From: Peptococcaceae bacterium UBA2264
Lineage (GTDB): Bacteria; Bacillota; Desulfitobacteriia; Desulfitobacteriales; Desulfitobacteriaceae
Reading direction: 5' to 3'
DNA length: 17,863 nucleotides
NCBI GenBank assembly: GCA_002347475.1
Contig: DDXI01000063.1
Location: 1-17,863 of the forward strand
Below, piece after piece: positions 1 to 6,657 of this stretch. Made by a program: the position numbers and the translations under genes. The notes below the pieces were generated by a model. It had not been told where the DNA came from. It did not search any database and worked only from the letters and a program-made list of their open reading frames with translations. The stretch's first letter is position 1. Every line of letters begins with the position of its first letter.

Positions 1-1
1 C

Positions 2-1558
2 CATCCCCGGCTTTTCGGCATCTATATCACCAATTTCAGCTGCGGCCCGGATTCTTTCATTGTCACCTATTTCCGGAATATAATGGGCCAAAAACCGTCT
101 CTGACCCTGGAACTCGACAGTCATACTGCTGATGCCGGTGTTGATACACGCATCGACGCCTTTATAGATGTCATCGTCAATTACCAGCCCGACACTGCTG
201 AGCGCGGCCCGGAAACTCCCATTGCCCAGTATGATTATCAGAAAAAGATGGTTAAGTTAGCCACCGGCGAATATATTGCCCTGACAGACCCTGCGGTCAA
301 GGTTGTGATTCCTTCCATGGGCCATATCGGTTCCACCTACCTGGCTGCCTCTTTCCGCAAAGTGGGCATAGATGCCCAAGCTCTGGCAGCTCCCTCGGAA
401 GCCGAGCTGCAATTGGGAAGGGCTAATTCCACCTGCAAGGAATGTCTGCCCCTTATTCTGACCGTGGGAAGTTTATTGACTTATCTGCATAACCACAAAA
501 ATGAAAATAGAACAATAGTCTACTTTATGCCCGAAGCACCCGATCCCTGCCGTTTTGGCCAGTATCATGTCTATACCGAGAATCTGATGAAAAAGATGGG
601 TATCAGCAATGTCGCTCTCTTGACCCTCTCTTCAGGCAACAGTTACGGAGGGCTGGGGATCAAATACAAGCTCAGTGCCTGGAATTCGGTGGTAATATCC
701 GATATCATGCAGGATATCTACAGTGCTATTCTGGTCCTGGCAGCAGAACAGGACCAAGCCCTGGCGATATTCAAACAGTGTGTGCAGCAACTGGAAACAA
801 GCATCGAGAATGACAACTGGGCCGGGCTCAAAAACGCCCTGGAAGATGTGGCTGCCAAACTGGCCCAGATCCCTTTGAAACAACCCTTGGCAGCGGCCAA
901 AAAAGTGACTGTTGTCGGGGAGATCTACGTCCGCCGGGATGACTTTTCCAAACAATATCTGGTTCAGAAACTGGCCCGTAAAGGTATCATAACCAAAATC
1001 GCCTCGGTAGCCGAATGGATATATTACTGTGATTATCTGGTGAAAAATAACCTCTCCGAGTCAGCTGATTTAAGGGATAAGGTAAATCTCTATATCGAAA
1101 ATATTGCCAGAAGAAAAGTTGAAAAGGAAATCAAAGGCATTCTGGCCAAGTCTAATCTCTATGAATACCACATAATCGACATCGATAAAGTAATAGCCGG
1201 CGCTCAGGATTTGATATCCCCTTATCTTTCCGGGGAAGCCATTCTGACTATCGGTACTGCCCTCATGGAAATAGTCGATCATGTTGATGGTATCATTTCC
1301 ATCGGTCCTTTCGGCTGCATGCCTTCCAGGATTGCTGAAGCAGTGCTGAATCAGCAGTTAAGCAAGCATAAAGAGAAAATTTCTCTGCAGGAAATGGTCC
1401 AAAAGGTTATGCAAGTTTATCCGAATTTGCCTTTCCTGAGTATCGAATCGGATGGCAGCGCTTTTCCGCAGCTGATAGATGTGAGACTAGAGGCTTTTGC
1501 CCTGCAGGTAGCCCGGATCAATGAGCTGATCAGGAAAATAAAAACAGAAAGCGCCTGA
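2..1558 (+). CDS. 2-hydroxyacyl-CoA dehydratase/activase-type protein, C-terminal part (5' end off window)
   Basis: The frame is open to the left edge: bases 2-82 translate in frame into sequence containing ITNFSCGPDSF, continuous with the ATG at 83, so that ATG is internal. About 518 residues are present. Visible features are a cysteine pair in NSTCKECLP (typical of the iron-sulfur-binding HgdB-like fold) and a late GPFGCMPSRI motif common to the HgdB/DUF2229 family. The family is the very long (about 1,400 aa) fusion of an ATPase activator (BadF/BadG/HgdC) with 2-hydroxyglutaryl-CoA dehydratase-like subunits; only the C-terminal dehydratase-like portion is in view. The fusions are often annotated 'CoA-substrate-specific enzyme activase', but their true substrate is generally unknown, so no reaction is assigned. 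A 138-bp gap with no obvious terminator separates it from the MBL gene. Confidence 0.85.
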   Translation, partial: HPRLFGIYITNFSCGPDSFIVTYFRNIMGQKPSLTLELDSHTADAGVDTRIDAFIDVIVNYQPDTAERGPETPIAQYDYQKKMVKLATGEYIALTDPAVKVVIPSMGHIGSTYLAASFRKVGIDAQALAAPSEAELQLGRANSTCKECLPLILTVGSLLTYLHNHKNENRTIVYFMPEAPDPCRFGQYHVYTENLMKKMGISNVALLTLSSGNSYGGLGIKYKLSAWNSVVISDIMQDIYSAILVLAAEQDQALAIFKQCVQQLETSIENDNWAGLKNALEDVAAKLAQIPLKQPLAAAKKVTVVGEIYVRRDDFSKQYLVQKLARKGIITKIASVAEWIYYCDYLVKNNLSESADLRDKVNLYIENIARRKVEKEIKGILAKSNLYEYHIIDIDKVIAGAQDLISPYLSGEAILTIGTALMEIVDHVDGIISIGPFGCMPSRIAEAVLNQQLSKHKEKISLQEMVQKVMQVYPNLPFLSIESDGSAFPQLIDVRLEAFALQVARINELIRKIKTESA

Positions 1559-1568
1559 TATAATGGTT

Positions 1569-1608
1569 TAATATACTGAACGGTATGTAGATGGTATAAT
1601 ATACTGAA
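1569..1608 (+). repeat. 12-bp direct repeat and possible -10 upstream of the MBL gene
   Basis: TAATATACTGAA occurs at 1569-1580 and again at 1597-1608, a 28-bp period that would place both copies close to the same face of the helix. A TATAAT hexamer overlaps the second copy at 1595-1600, but no convincing -35 lies 16-18 bp upstream. This could be a paired binding site controlling the MBL gene, or chance in an AT-rich gap. Confidence 0.35.
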
Positions 1609-1696
1609 TAGTTATGTTTAATAGGCTGACAAGGGAACAAAAGTGTTGGTCACAGAGACAAGTTAGAGAAATACGACTACGGGAGGATAAACAGCA

Positions 1697-2728
1697 GTGC
1701 AGGACGCATCCCTAGTGTCACAACTCCGGATCCCGACCATTTTTTCAGTCGGACCTATCAATGTCTATCTCATAAAGGCGGATCCTTTAACCCTGATCGA
1801 TACCGGTCTGCTTTCGGAGGAGTCCGAGGGTGCTCTGCGGGCTGGTCTGCAGAGCCTGGGGTACGGTCTGCGAGATATCCGGCGGATCCTTATTACCCAC
1901 GGAGATTATGACCACTCCGGTCTGGCGGTCAGGATTGCCGAGGCTTCCGGAGCGGAAATCTATGTGCACGAGGCGGAAAAACTGAAAATGGACGGCTGGG
2001 TCCGTTTTATTTCGGGTAAAGCAACTGTGCTGGCGACCGGGGGTGTTTCGGCAGAAATTTTTGCCCAAGTTTTAGCCGCTACCCAAAACCGGATCCCTAT
2101 AGCCCAGCCCCTGGTGGAATATACTCCTTATAAGGGCGGCGAGGTTCTGCCCTTTAAGGACTTCGAGCTGGAGGTCTATCATACCCCCGGGCATGCTCTG
2201 GGCCATCTGTGTTTCTTTTTGCGTAAACAGGGAATCCTTTTTTGCGGAGATACTCTGCTGGCCCGGGTCACGCCTAATCCCCAGCTGGAGATTGACCCCC
2301 AAGCCCCTGACGGCCGTTATAAATCCCTGAAACAATATATGAGCAGCCTGGATTTGCTGGAGAAACTTCCTGTGAATAAGGTCTATCCCGGCCATGGCCG
2401 GCCGTTTACGGAATTAAAAAAACGGCTCGCGGAAATCAGGGAGCACCACCGGCTGCGTACCCAATTGATTGCCGAGACTCTCCGGGCCAAACCACTCTCA
2501 CCTTACCAGCTGGCTGTGGCCTTATACCAGGGTCTGGATGGCTATAACAATGTTTTGGGGGTTTCCGAGGTTTGGGGTCATCTGGATATCCTGCAGGAAG
2601 AGGGGATTATCGAAGGCCGGCTGGAAAATGGTGTTTATAGTTTTCAAACCAAGCCAGGATTCAGCTGCTTCCCGGCAGCAAGCAAAGCCAGGGTAGAGTA
2701 TCGGCGGAGCAGCGCCATAGAAATGTAA
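1697..2728 (+). CDS. MBL-fold metallo-hydrolase with C-terminal winged-helix-like region
   Basis: This is a 343-residue protein of the metallo-beta-lactamase superfamily. The fold's metal sites are visible in order: ITHGDYDH at residues 66-73, the second histidine in the HTPGHALGH segment (H166), D185 in FCGDTLL, and H233 in YPGHGRP. The usual HxHxDH motif is HxDxDH here (D70 instead of histidine), which should alter the first metal site. Residues from about 255 on (LRAKPLSPYQLAVALY...EGIIEGRLENG) look like the small winged-helix tail seen in lactamase-like hydrolases. The GTG start is chosen because GGGAGG sits 10 bases upstream at 1681-1686. The substrate is unknown; such proteins are hydrolases of thioesters, lactones or phosphodiesters. 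The coding context suggests acyl-CoA or redox metabolism, which is inference only. Confidence 0.85.
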   Translation: MQDASLVSQLRIPTIFSVGPINVYLIKADPLTLIDTGLLSEESEGALRAGLQSLGYGLRDIRRILITHGDYDHSGLAVRIAEASGAEIYVHEAEKLKMDGWVRFISGKATVLATGGVSAEIFAQVLAATQNRIPIAQPLVEYTPYKGGEVLPFKDFELEVYHTPGHALGHLCFFLRKQGILFCGDTLLARVTPNPQLEIDPQAPDGRYKSLKQYMSSLDLLEKLPVNKVYPGHGRPFTELKKRLAEIREHHRLRTQLIAETLRAKPLSPYQLAVALYQGLDGYNNVLGVSEVWGHLDILQEEGIIEGRLENGVYSFQTKPGFSCFPAASKARVEYRRSSAIEM

Positions 2729-2734
2729 GGCAAC

Positions 2735-2781
2735 GGACAGTCCTGATCAATGGACTATCCAGGTTAATTGACCGTCCGGTC
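2735..2781. promoter_or_regulatory. cluster of small palindromes upstream of the DUF362 gene
   Basis: Three palindromic cores built from GGAC/GTCC lie within 47 bp: GGACAGTCC (2735-2743), GGACTATCC (2752-2760) and GACCGTCCGGTC (2770-2781). The last is a perfect 5+5 inverted repeat with a 2-nt centre, the kind of site bound by TetR-type dimers. It sits just before a possible weak promoter (TTGAAT 2782-2787, 17 bp, TAGAGT 2805-2810). A regulator is not identifiable in the window. Confidence 0.4.
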
Positions 2782-2853
2782 TTGAATCTTCCTGCTAAAA
2801 ATGATAGAGTATTATGAATATTCAGTCAGAACAGTAGAGGGAGATGACTTATC

Positions 2854-4050
2854 TTGGCAGTAGCTTTGGTAAAGAGAGATAACACTACCCTGGAAGCAGT
2901 ACGCAAGGCTATCGAGATCTGTGGCGGTTTCGACTCCTTAAAACCCGGAGCCAGTGTAGTGCTTAAACCCAATATGGTTATGCGCGGTTACCGCAATCAG
3001 CCCCCCGACGGGATCGTAACTCCGGTGGAGACGATGGAGAGCATGATAACCCTGCTGTGGGAGCATGGCTGTAAGGATATCACCATAGCTGACGGGGGTG
3101 TGATTCATCCGGATCTGAAACTGAACACTCCTTCCGCTTTCAGATGGGCCGGCTACAATGAATTATCCGAGCGCCTGAACGTGCCCCTGGTGGACCTGAA
3201 CGAGGGTCCTTTTGTGACAGTCGAACTGGAATATCTGCCGGTGAAAATTGCCAGGCTAATAATGGAAGCTGATTTTTTAATAGATATGCCTGTTTTGAAG
3301 ACCCATAGCCAGACTACAGTATCATTAGGTATTAAAAACTTGAAAGGTGTTCTGGCTTACGAATCCAAGAAGGATTGCCATCGCCATGATCTCATGCGTT
3401 CCATTGCCTTGCTGGGCAAAGCAATCAGGGTAGATCTGACAGTGCTTGACGGTACTTTTGGCCTGCAGAAAGGTCCGACCAGTGACGATTGCCACAGGAT
3501 GGATGTTTTTGTGGCCGGCAGGGATATCCTGGAAGTTGATATTGTCGGCAGCCGGCTCCTGGGATATGATCCCGCCGAGGTAGATCACCTGCGCCTCTAT
3601 GCCGAACTTACCGGCAGAAGTCTGGGCCTGGAAGGGGTTGAGGTGATTGGGGAAGAGATCAAAAACCTGGCCAAACCCCTGGAGTGGTTCGCAACCTGGA
3701 CCAGGGATCTGATGGCCTTATACGATATCAAGGGAGTAACGATTGAACCGCCTGACCCTACCTGCTGCTCTGGCTGCGGATTTGGTATCTTTGTGGCTGT
3801 CAGCAACTTTTTCCAGGCTAATACCGGCCGGGATTTTGGCAATATAGCAATTGTTATGGGCAGGCAAAAGATAACTGATCCCGAAGTGCTTAAAGTGGTC
3901 ACTCTGGGCAAGTGTGCCTGTGACACCAACAGCGAACATCCCCATATTGTGCGTATTCCTGGCTGTCCTCCAGGCGTCAAACGGATGACGGAACAACTTC
4001 ATGATCTGGCCGAGACCATGTTTTCTGAGAATATTCCTTCTGACTCTTGA
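2854..4050 (+). CDS. DUF362 domain protein with cysteine-rich C-terminus
   Basis: The protein has 398 residues. DUF362 hallmarks are VVLKPNM near residue 40, DITIADGG near 75, and DFLIDMPVLKTHSQTTVSLGIKNLKGV around 140-170. DUF362 proteins often carry iron-sulfur clusters, and their biochemical role is not settled. Here the C-terminus carries C304, C305 and C308 in TCCSGCG, C354 and C356 in KCAC, and C371 in PGCPPG. This is enough for one Fe-S cluster or another metal site, but it is not the regular CxxCxxCxxxC ferredoxin motif. The TTG start follows from GAGGGAG at 2837-2843, 10 bases upstream, and the N-terminus MAVALVKRD is typical of the family. The stop codon overlaps the TTGACA of the following T-box promoter. 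The role is unknown. Confidence 0.85.
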   Translation: MAVALVKRDNTTLEAVRKAIEICGGFDSLKPGASVVLKPNMVMRGYRNQPPDGIVTPVETMESMITLLWEHGCKDITIADGGVIHPDLKLNTPSAFRWAGYNELSERLNVPLVDLNEGPFVTVELEYLPVKIARLIMEADFLIDMPVLKTHSQTTVSLGIKNLKGVLAYESKKDCHRHDLMRSIALLGKAIRVDLTVLDGTFGLQKGPTSDDCHRMDVFVAGRDILEVDIVGSRLLGYDPAEVDHLRLYAELTGRSLGLEGVEVIGEEIKNLAKPLEWFATWTRDLMALYDIKGVTIEPPDPTCCSGCGFGIFVAVSNFFQANTGRDFGNIAIVMGRQKITDPEVLKVVTLGKCACDTNSEHPHIVRIPGCPPGVKRMTEQLHDLAETMFSENIPSDS

Positions 4051-4075
4051 CAATAACAAGAAGAAATGTCATTAT
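4047..4075 (+). promoter_or_regulatory. candidate promoter for the T-box/leuA transcript
   Basis: A perfect TTGACA (4047-4052), overlapping the DUF362 stop codon, is followed after exactly 17 bp by CATTAT (4070-4075). The -10 is a 4/6 match, so the call rests mainly on the -35, the spacing and the position just ahead of the T-box leader. Confidence 0.5.
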
Positions 4076-4119
4076 AGATGTCAATATAATAAAAATACTG
4101 ATCTAAAAACGCTAAAATG

Positions 4120-4430
4120 ACGATGAAAGGGAATAGTACATTTTCTGTTTCCATTACAGAGAGCTGCCGGCAGGTGAAAGGCAGCAATGGAATGGAATTG
4201 GAACTCTCCCTTGAGTAGCCGACCGAAATATTTATTAAAGTAGACTCGGACGGAGCTTCCGCCGTTACAAGGAAGGAGATATCGGATAATCTGATTTGCC
4301 TGTCTGCGCCCGTGCGCCCGGCAGATTTTGAGCGCTCCCGTATCTGCAGAGGAGACAGAATTTTTCTGTCAATTTGAGTGGTACCGCGAACTAACCCTTC
4401 GTCTCAAGCAGAGACGAAGGGTTTATTATC
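4120..4430 (+). ncRNA. T-box leader (tRNA-Leu sensing, CUC specifier) of leuA
   Basis: The conserved T-box core GAGTGGTACCGCG is at 4376-4388, immediately before a 13-bp terminator hairpin. Stem I is readable. A basal helix AAGGGA (4127-4132) pairs with TCCCTT (4207-4212), an AGTA element lies on the 5' side (4134-4137), and the AG-bulge/distal part is GAGAGCTGCC...GGTGAAAGGCAGC. On the 3' side, GGAA precedes CTC at 4204-4206, directly before the closing helix strand, which is the specifier position. CTC is a leucine codon and fits leuA downstream. Known mechanism: uncharged tRNA-Leu bound to the specifier and the T-box bulge stabilises the antiterminator, so leuA is read when leucyl-tRNA is scarce. 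Confidence 0.92.
4393..4430 (+). terminator. T-box intrinsic terminator
   Basis: AACCCTTCGTCTC (4393-4405) and GAGACGAAGGGTT (4411-4423) form a perfect 13-bp stem with an AAGCA loop, followed by a modest T-rich tail (TATTATCTTT). Its 5' arm lies directly after the T-box core and competes with the antiterminator. Confidence 0.9.
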
Positions 4431-4519
4431 TTTGGGGGTGGTTTCATGGAACCTGAACTTGCTGAACTGAATATTATGAAGCAAAAAACAACGTGATTTA
4501 TCATAAGGAGGATTTGATA

Positions 4520-6025
4520 ATGAATAGATTATATATTTTCGATACCACCCTGAGAGATGGCGAACAGTCCCTGGGAATAACCTTGAATGTCAAAGAAAAA
4601 TTGGAGATTGGTCACCAACTGGTGAAGCTGGGAGTAGATATCATTGAAGCCGGTTTTCCGGCTTCCTCACCGGGGGATCTGGAATCGGTCCGGACTATTG
4701 CCTCAGAGTTGAAAGGAGTAGTTATCTGCGGCCTGACCAGAGCGGTGAAAGAGGATATCGATATTTGTGCCGAGGCCCTGCGCAAAGCGGAACAGCCCCG
4801 GATTCATACCGGCATAGGGGTTTCTCCGGTGCACATGGACAAGAAACTGGGGATCACTCCGGAGCAAACCCTGGAACAGGCTATTGCGGCGGTCAAATAT
4901 GCCAAGAAATATGTCAGTGATGTGGAATTCTATGCGGAAGATGCTTTTCGCAGTGACCCGGCTTTTCTGGTCAAGGTTATCGAGGAAACCATCAAGGCCG
5001 GGGCCACTGTAGTCAATATTCCCGATACGGTCGGTTATGCCAACCCTTGGGAATATGGGGACCTGATCGATTTTGTTATCAAAAATGTCAAAAATATCGA
5101 TAAGGCTGTTGTCAGCGTCCATTGCCATAATGATCTGGGCATGGCCACAGCCAACGCCCTGGCTGGAATCAGAGCCGGCGCCCGGCAGGTGGAAACAACC
5201 ATCAACGGCATTGGGGAGAGGGCAGGCAATACGGCTTTTGAAGAAGTGGTCATGGCCATCTATACCCGGCGGGACGGTTACGGGGTAAAAAACAGAATCA
5301 AAGTCCAGGAGATATCCGCCACCAGCAGGCTTGTTTCCCGCATAACAGGGGTAACTGTTCCGGATTACAAGGCCATTGTCGGCGCCAATGCCTTTATGCA
5401 TGCCTCCGGCATCCACCAGGATGGGGTTTTGAAAGACAGGGAAACCTACGAGATCATCAAACCGGAAACAATCGGTGTTCCTCAAAACACCATTACCCTG
5501 ACAGCCAGGTCGGGCCGGCATGCCCTTAAATATCGTCTGGAGATCCTGGGCTATACAATTGAGGGGGCGCAGCTGAACGATGTCTACCGCAGATTCCTGC
5601 AGTTGGCTGATCAGAAGCAGGAAGTATTTGATCAGGATCTTTATGTTTTGATGGGAGATTCCGAGAATAAGGCCAGTGAAATAATGTTGCAGGATATGGC
5701 CATATCTACCAGCGGCCGGGATTCGGCTACTGCTACTGTCACCCTGGAAATAGAGGGCAAGGTCCAGACCGATGCTGCCTGCGGCAATGGCCCTGTCAAT
5801 GCCCTTTTCAATGCCATAGACAGGATAACAGGCCATGAGGCTATGCTGGAAGACTATACCTTGAAGTCAGTAACCCGCGGCAGCAAGGCTTTGGGCGAAG
5901 CCACTGTCAAGCTGCGCTATAAGGATGGCCGTCTGATAATAGGCAAGGGTTTTTCCACCGATATTATTGAGGCCAGCGCCAAAGCCTATATCAATGCTCT
6001 GGGCAAGAGAAAACTCCCTTCCTGA
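4520..6025 (+). CDS. leuA: 2-isopropylmalate synthase
   Basis: This is the first committed step of leucine synthesis: acetyl-CoA plus 3-methyl-2-oxobutanoate gives 2-isopropylmalate. The protein has 501 residues, normal for bacterial LeuA. The N-terminal HMGL-like TIM barrel shows FDTTLRDGEQ (residues 7-16), the metal-binding HCHND (H201, H203) and NGIGERAGN. The LeuA-typical ANAFMHASGIHQDG segment follows, then a C-terminal regulatory domain from about residue 385. The ATG at 4520 is chosen because AAGGAGG lies 8 bases upstream (4505-4511). A GTG at 4493 would add nine residues of non-family sequence and swallow the ribosome binding site. The T-box with a leucine specifier supports LeuA over citramalate or homocitrate synthase. 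No other leu or ilv genes follow, so leuA appears to be transcribed alone or only with the P-II gene. Confidence 0.93.
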   Translation: MNRLYIFDTTLRDGEQSLGITLNVKEKLEIGHQLVKLGVDIIEAGFPASSPGDLESVRTIASELKGVVICGLTRAVKEDIDICAEALRKAEQPRIHTGIGVSPVHMDKKLGITPEQTLEQAIAAVKYAKKYVSDVEFYAEDAFRSDPAFLVKVIEETIKAGATVVNIPDTVGYANPWEYGDLIDFVIKNVKNIDKAVVSVHCHNDLGMATANALAGIRAGARQVETTINGIGERAGNTAFEEVVMAIYTRRDGYGVKNRIKVQEISATSRLVSRITGVTVPDYKAIVGANAFMHASGIHQDGVLKDRETYEIIKPETIGVPQNTITLTARSGRHALKYRLEILGYTIEGAQLNDVYRRFLQLADQKQEVFDQDLYVLMGDSENKASEIMLQDMAISTSGRDSATATVTLEIEGKVQTDAACGNGPVNALFNAIDRITGHEAMLEDYTLKSVTRGSKALGEATVKLRYKDGRLIIGKGFSTDIIEASAKAYINALGKRKLPS

Positions 6026-6089
6026 TTGGTTAGGTCTGTCTGTTTATCATCCCGAAAAAAGTATTCAAAATCTAGAAGATTAAACTTTT

Positions 6090-6104
6090 GACATAATATA
6101 TGTC
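6090..6104. promoter_or_regulatory. palindrome overlapping a TTGACA hexamer upstream of the P-II gene
   Basis: GACATA (6090-6095), 3 nt, TATGTC (6099-6104) form a perfect 6+6 inverted repeat. The first arm overlaps TTGACA (6088-6093). No good -10 lies 16-18 bp further on, so this is a possible operator rather than a firm promoter. Confidence 0.3.
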
Positions 6105-6113
6105 CGGCAAAGC

Positions 6114-6160
6114 AACGGCGCTTTGAGAGCATAACATGTTTCTCGGGTGCCGTTTGTGTT
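6114..6160 (+). terminator. strong hairpin after leuA: terminator or P-II leader structure
   Basis: AACGGCGCTT (6114-6123) plus GAGA (6125-6128) pair with TCTC (6141-6144) and GGGTGCCGTT (6145-6154), giving 14 pairs including three G-U, one bulged T and a 12-nt loop. The following TTGTGTTT is a weak U-tract. It can end leuA transcription, or fold as an attenuating leader for the P-II gene 150 bp downstream. Confidence 0.55.
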
Positions 6161-6220
6161 TAAGAGGAGGATGTCTGAGCAGATAACGAATTACCGGGAG
6201 CGGGAATTGAAAATGATGTT

Positions 6221-6295
6221 AATCGAAAGAAAGAAAATCGAAAGAAAGAAAATCGAAAGAAAGAAAATCGAAAGAAAGAAAATCGAAAGAGGGGA
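6221..6295 (+). repeat. 15-bp tandem repeat, five copies, upstream of the P-II gene
   Basis: The unit AATCGAAAGAAAGAA is repeated four times without error (6221-6280). A fifth copy (6281-6295) changes its second half to GAGGGGA, creating the purine-rich ribosome binding site of the P-II gene. The unit is a whole number of codons, so the frame from ATG 6171 reads as an IERKK repeat. However, GAGGAGG at 6164-6170 touches that ATG with no spacing, and the frame runs past the P-II start, so translation of it is doubtful. Confidence 0.9.
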
Positions 6296-6303
6296 AAACA
6301 ACT

Positions 6304-6642
6304 GTGAAGAAAATAGAAGCTGTTGTACGTCCGGGTAAATTGGAGGAACTGATAAATACCCTGGGGGAACTGGGTATTAATGGGGTAACTGTCTCTCATG
6401 TCATCGGCTGCGGAAAACAGAAAGGACATGTCGAGATTTACCGGGGGGTTGAACTTAACGTCAACCTCCTGCCTAAAGTAAAAATCGAAATTGCCCTCCG
6501 GGATGATCAGGTTCCGGCAGTTCTTAAAGCCATCCAGACTGTCTGCAAAAGCGGCAAAATCGGGGATGGCAAGATCTTCGTTTCTGCAATCGAAAATGCC
6601 GTCCGTATCAGAACAGGCGAGACAGGCGAAGAGGCTTTGTAG
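6304..6642 (+). CDS. P-II family nitrogen regulatory protein (GlnB/GlnK type)
   Basis: The protein has 112 residues, the normal P-II length. P-II trimers bind ATP/ADP and 2-oxoglutarate and control ammonium transporters or nitrogen-metabolism enzymes through the T-loop. Visible landmarks are Q39 and K40 in GCGKQKGH, Y46 in EIYRG, K58, the B-loop GKIGDGKIFV around 84-93, and the C-terminal RIRTGE. Position 51, the tyrosine uridylylated in E. coli, is leucine, so that modification is not possible. This is as in some other Firmicutes. The GTG start is chosen from AGAGGGG at 6288-6294, 9 bases upstream. No amtB or glnA lies next to it, so the partner cannot be read from context. It follows leuA by 278 bp and converges on the AEC permease with a 15-bp gap. 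Confidence 0.9.
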   Translation: MKKIEAVVRPGKLEELINTLGELGINGVTVSHVIGCGKQKGHVEIYRGVELNVNLLPKVKIEIALRDDQVPAVLKAIQTVCKSGKIGDGKIFVSAIENAVRIRTGETGEEAL

Positions 6643-6657
6643 GCATCATTCTGCCAA

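Noticed and set aside
83..1558. Treating ATG 83 as the start of a complete 491-residue protein
   Set aside because: The frame continues to base 2 with sequence typical of the dehydratase family, so the gene starts outside the window.
4703..5836. Long minus-strand open frame (377 codons) opposite leuA
   Set aside because: It lies entirely within the confirmed leuA gene, has no recognisable domain, and is explained by codon bias of the sense strand.
6147..6338. Small protein with IERKK repeats upstream of P-II
   Set aside because: The only ATG near a ribosome binding site (6171) touches it with no spacing, and the frame runs into the P-II gene out of phase; more likely a repeat spacer than a gene.
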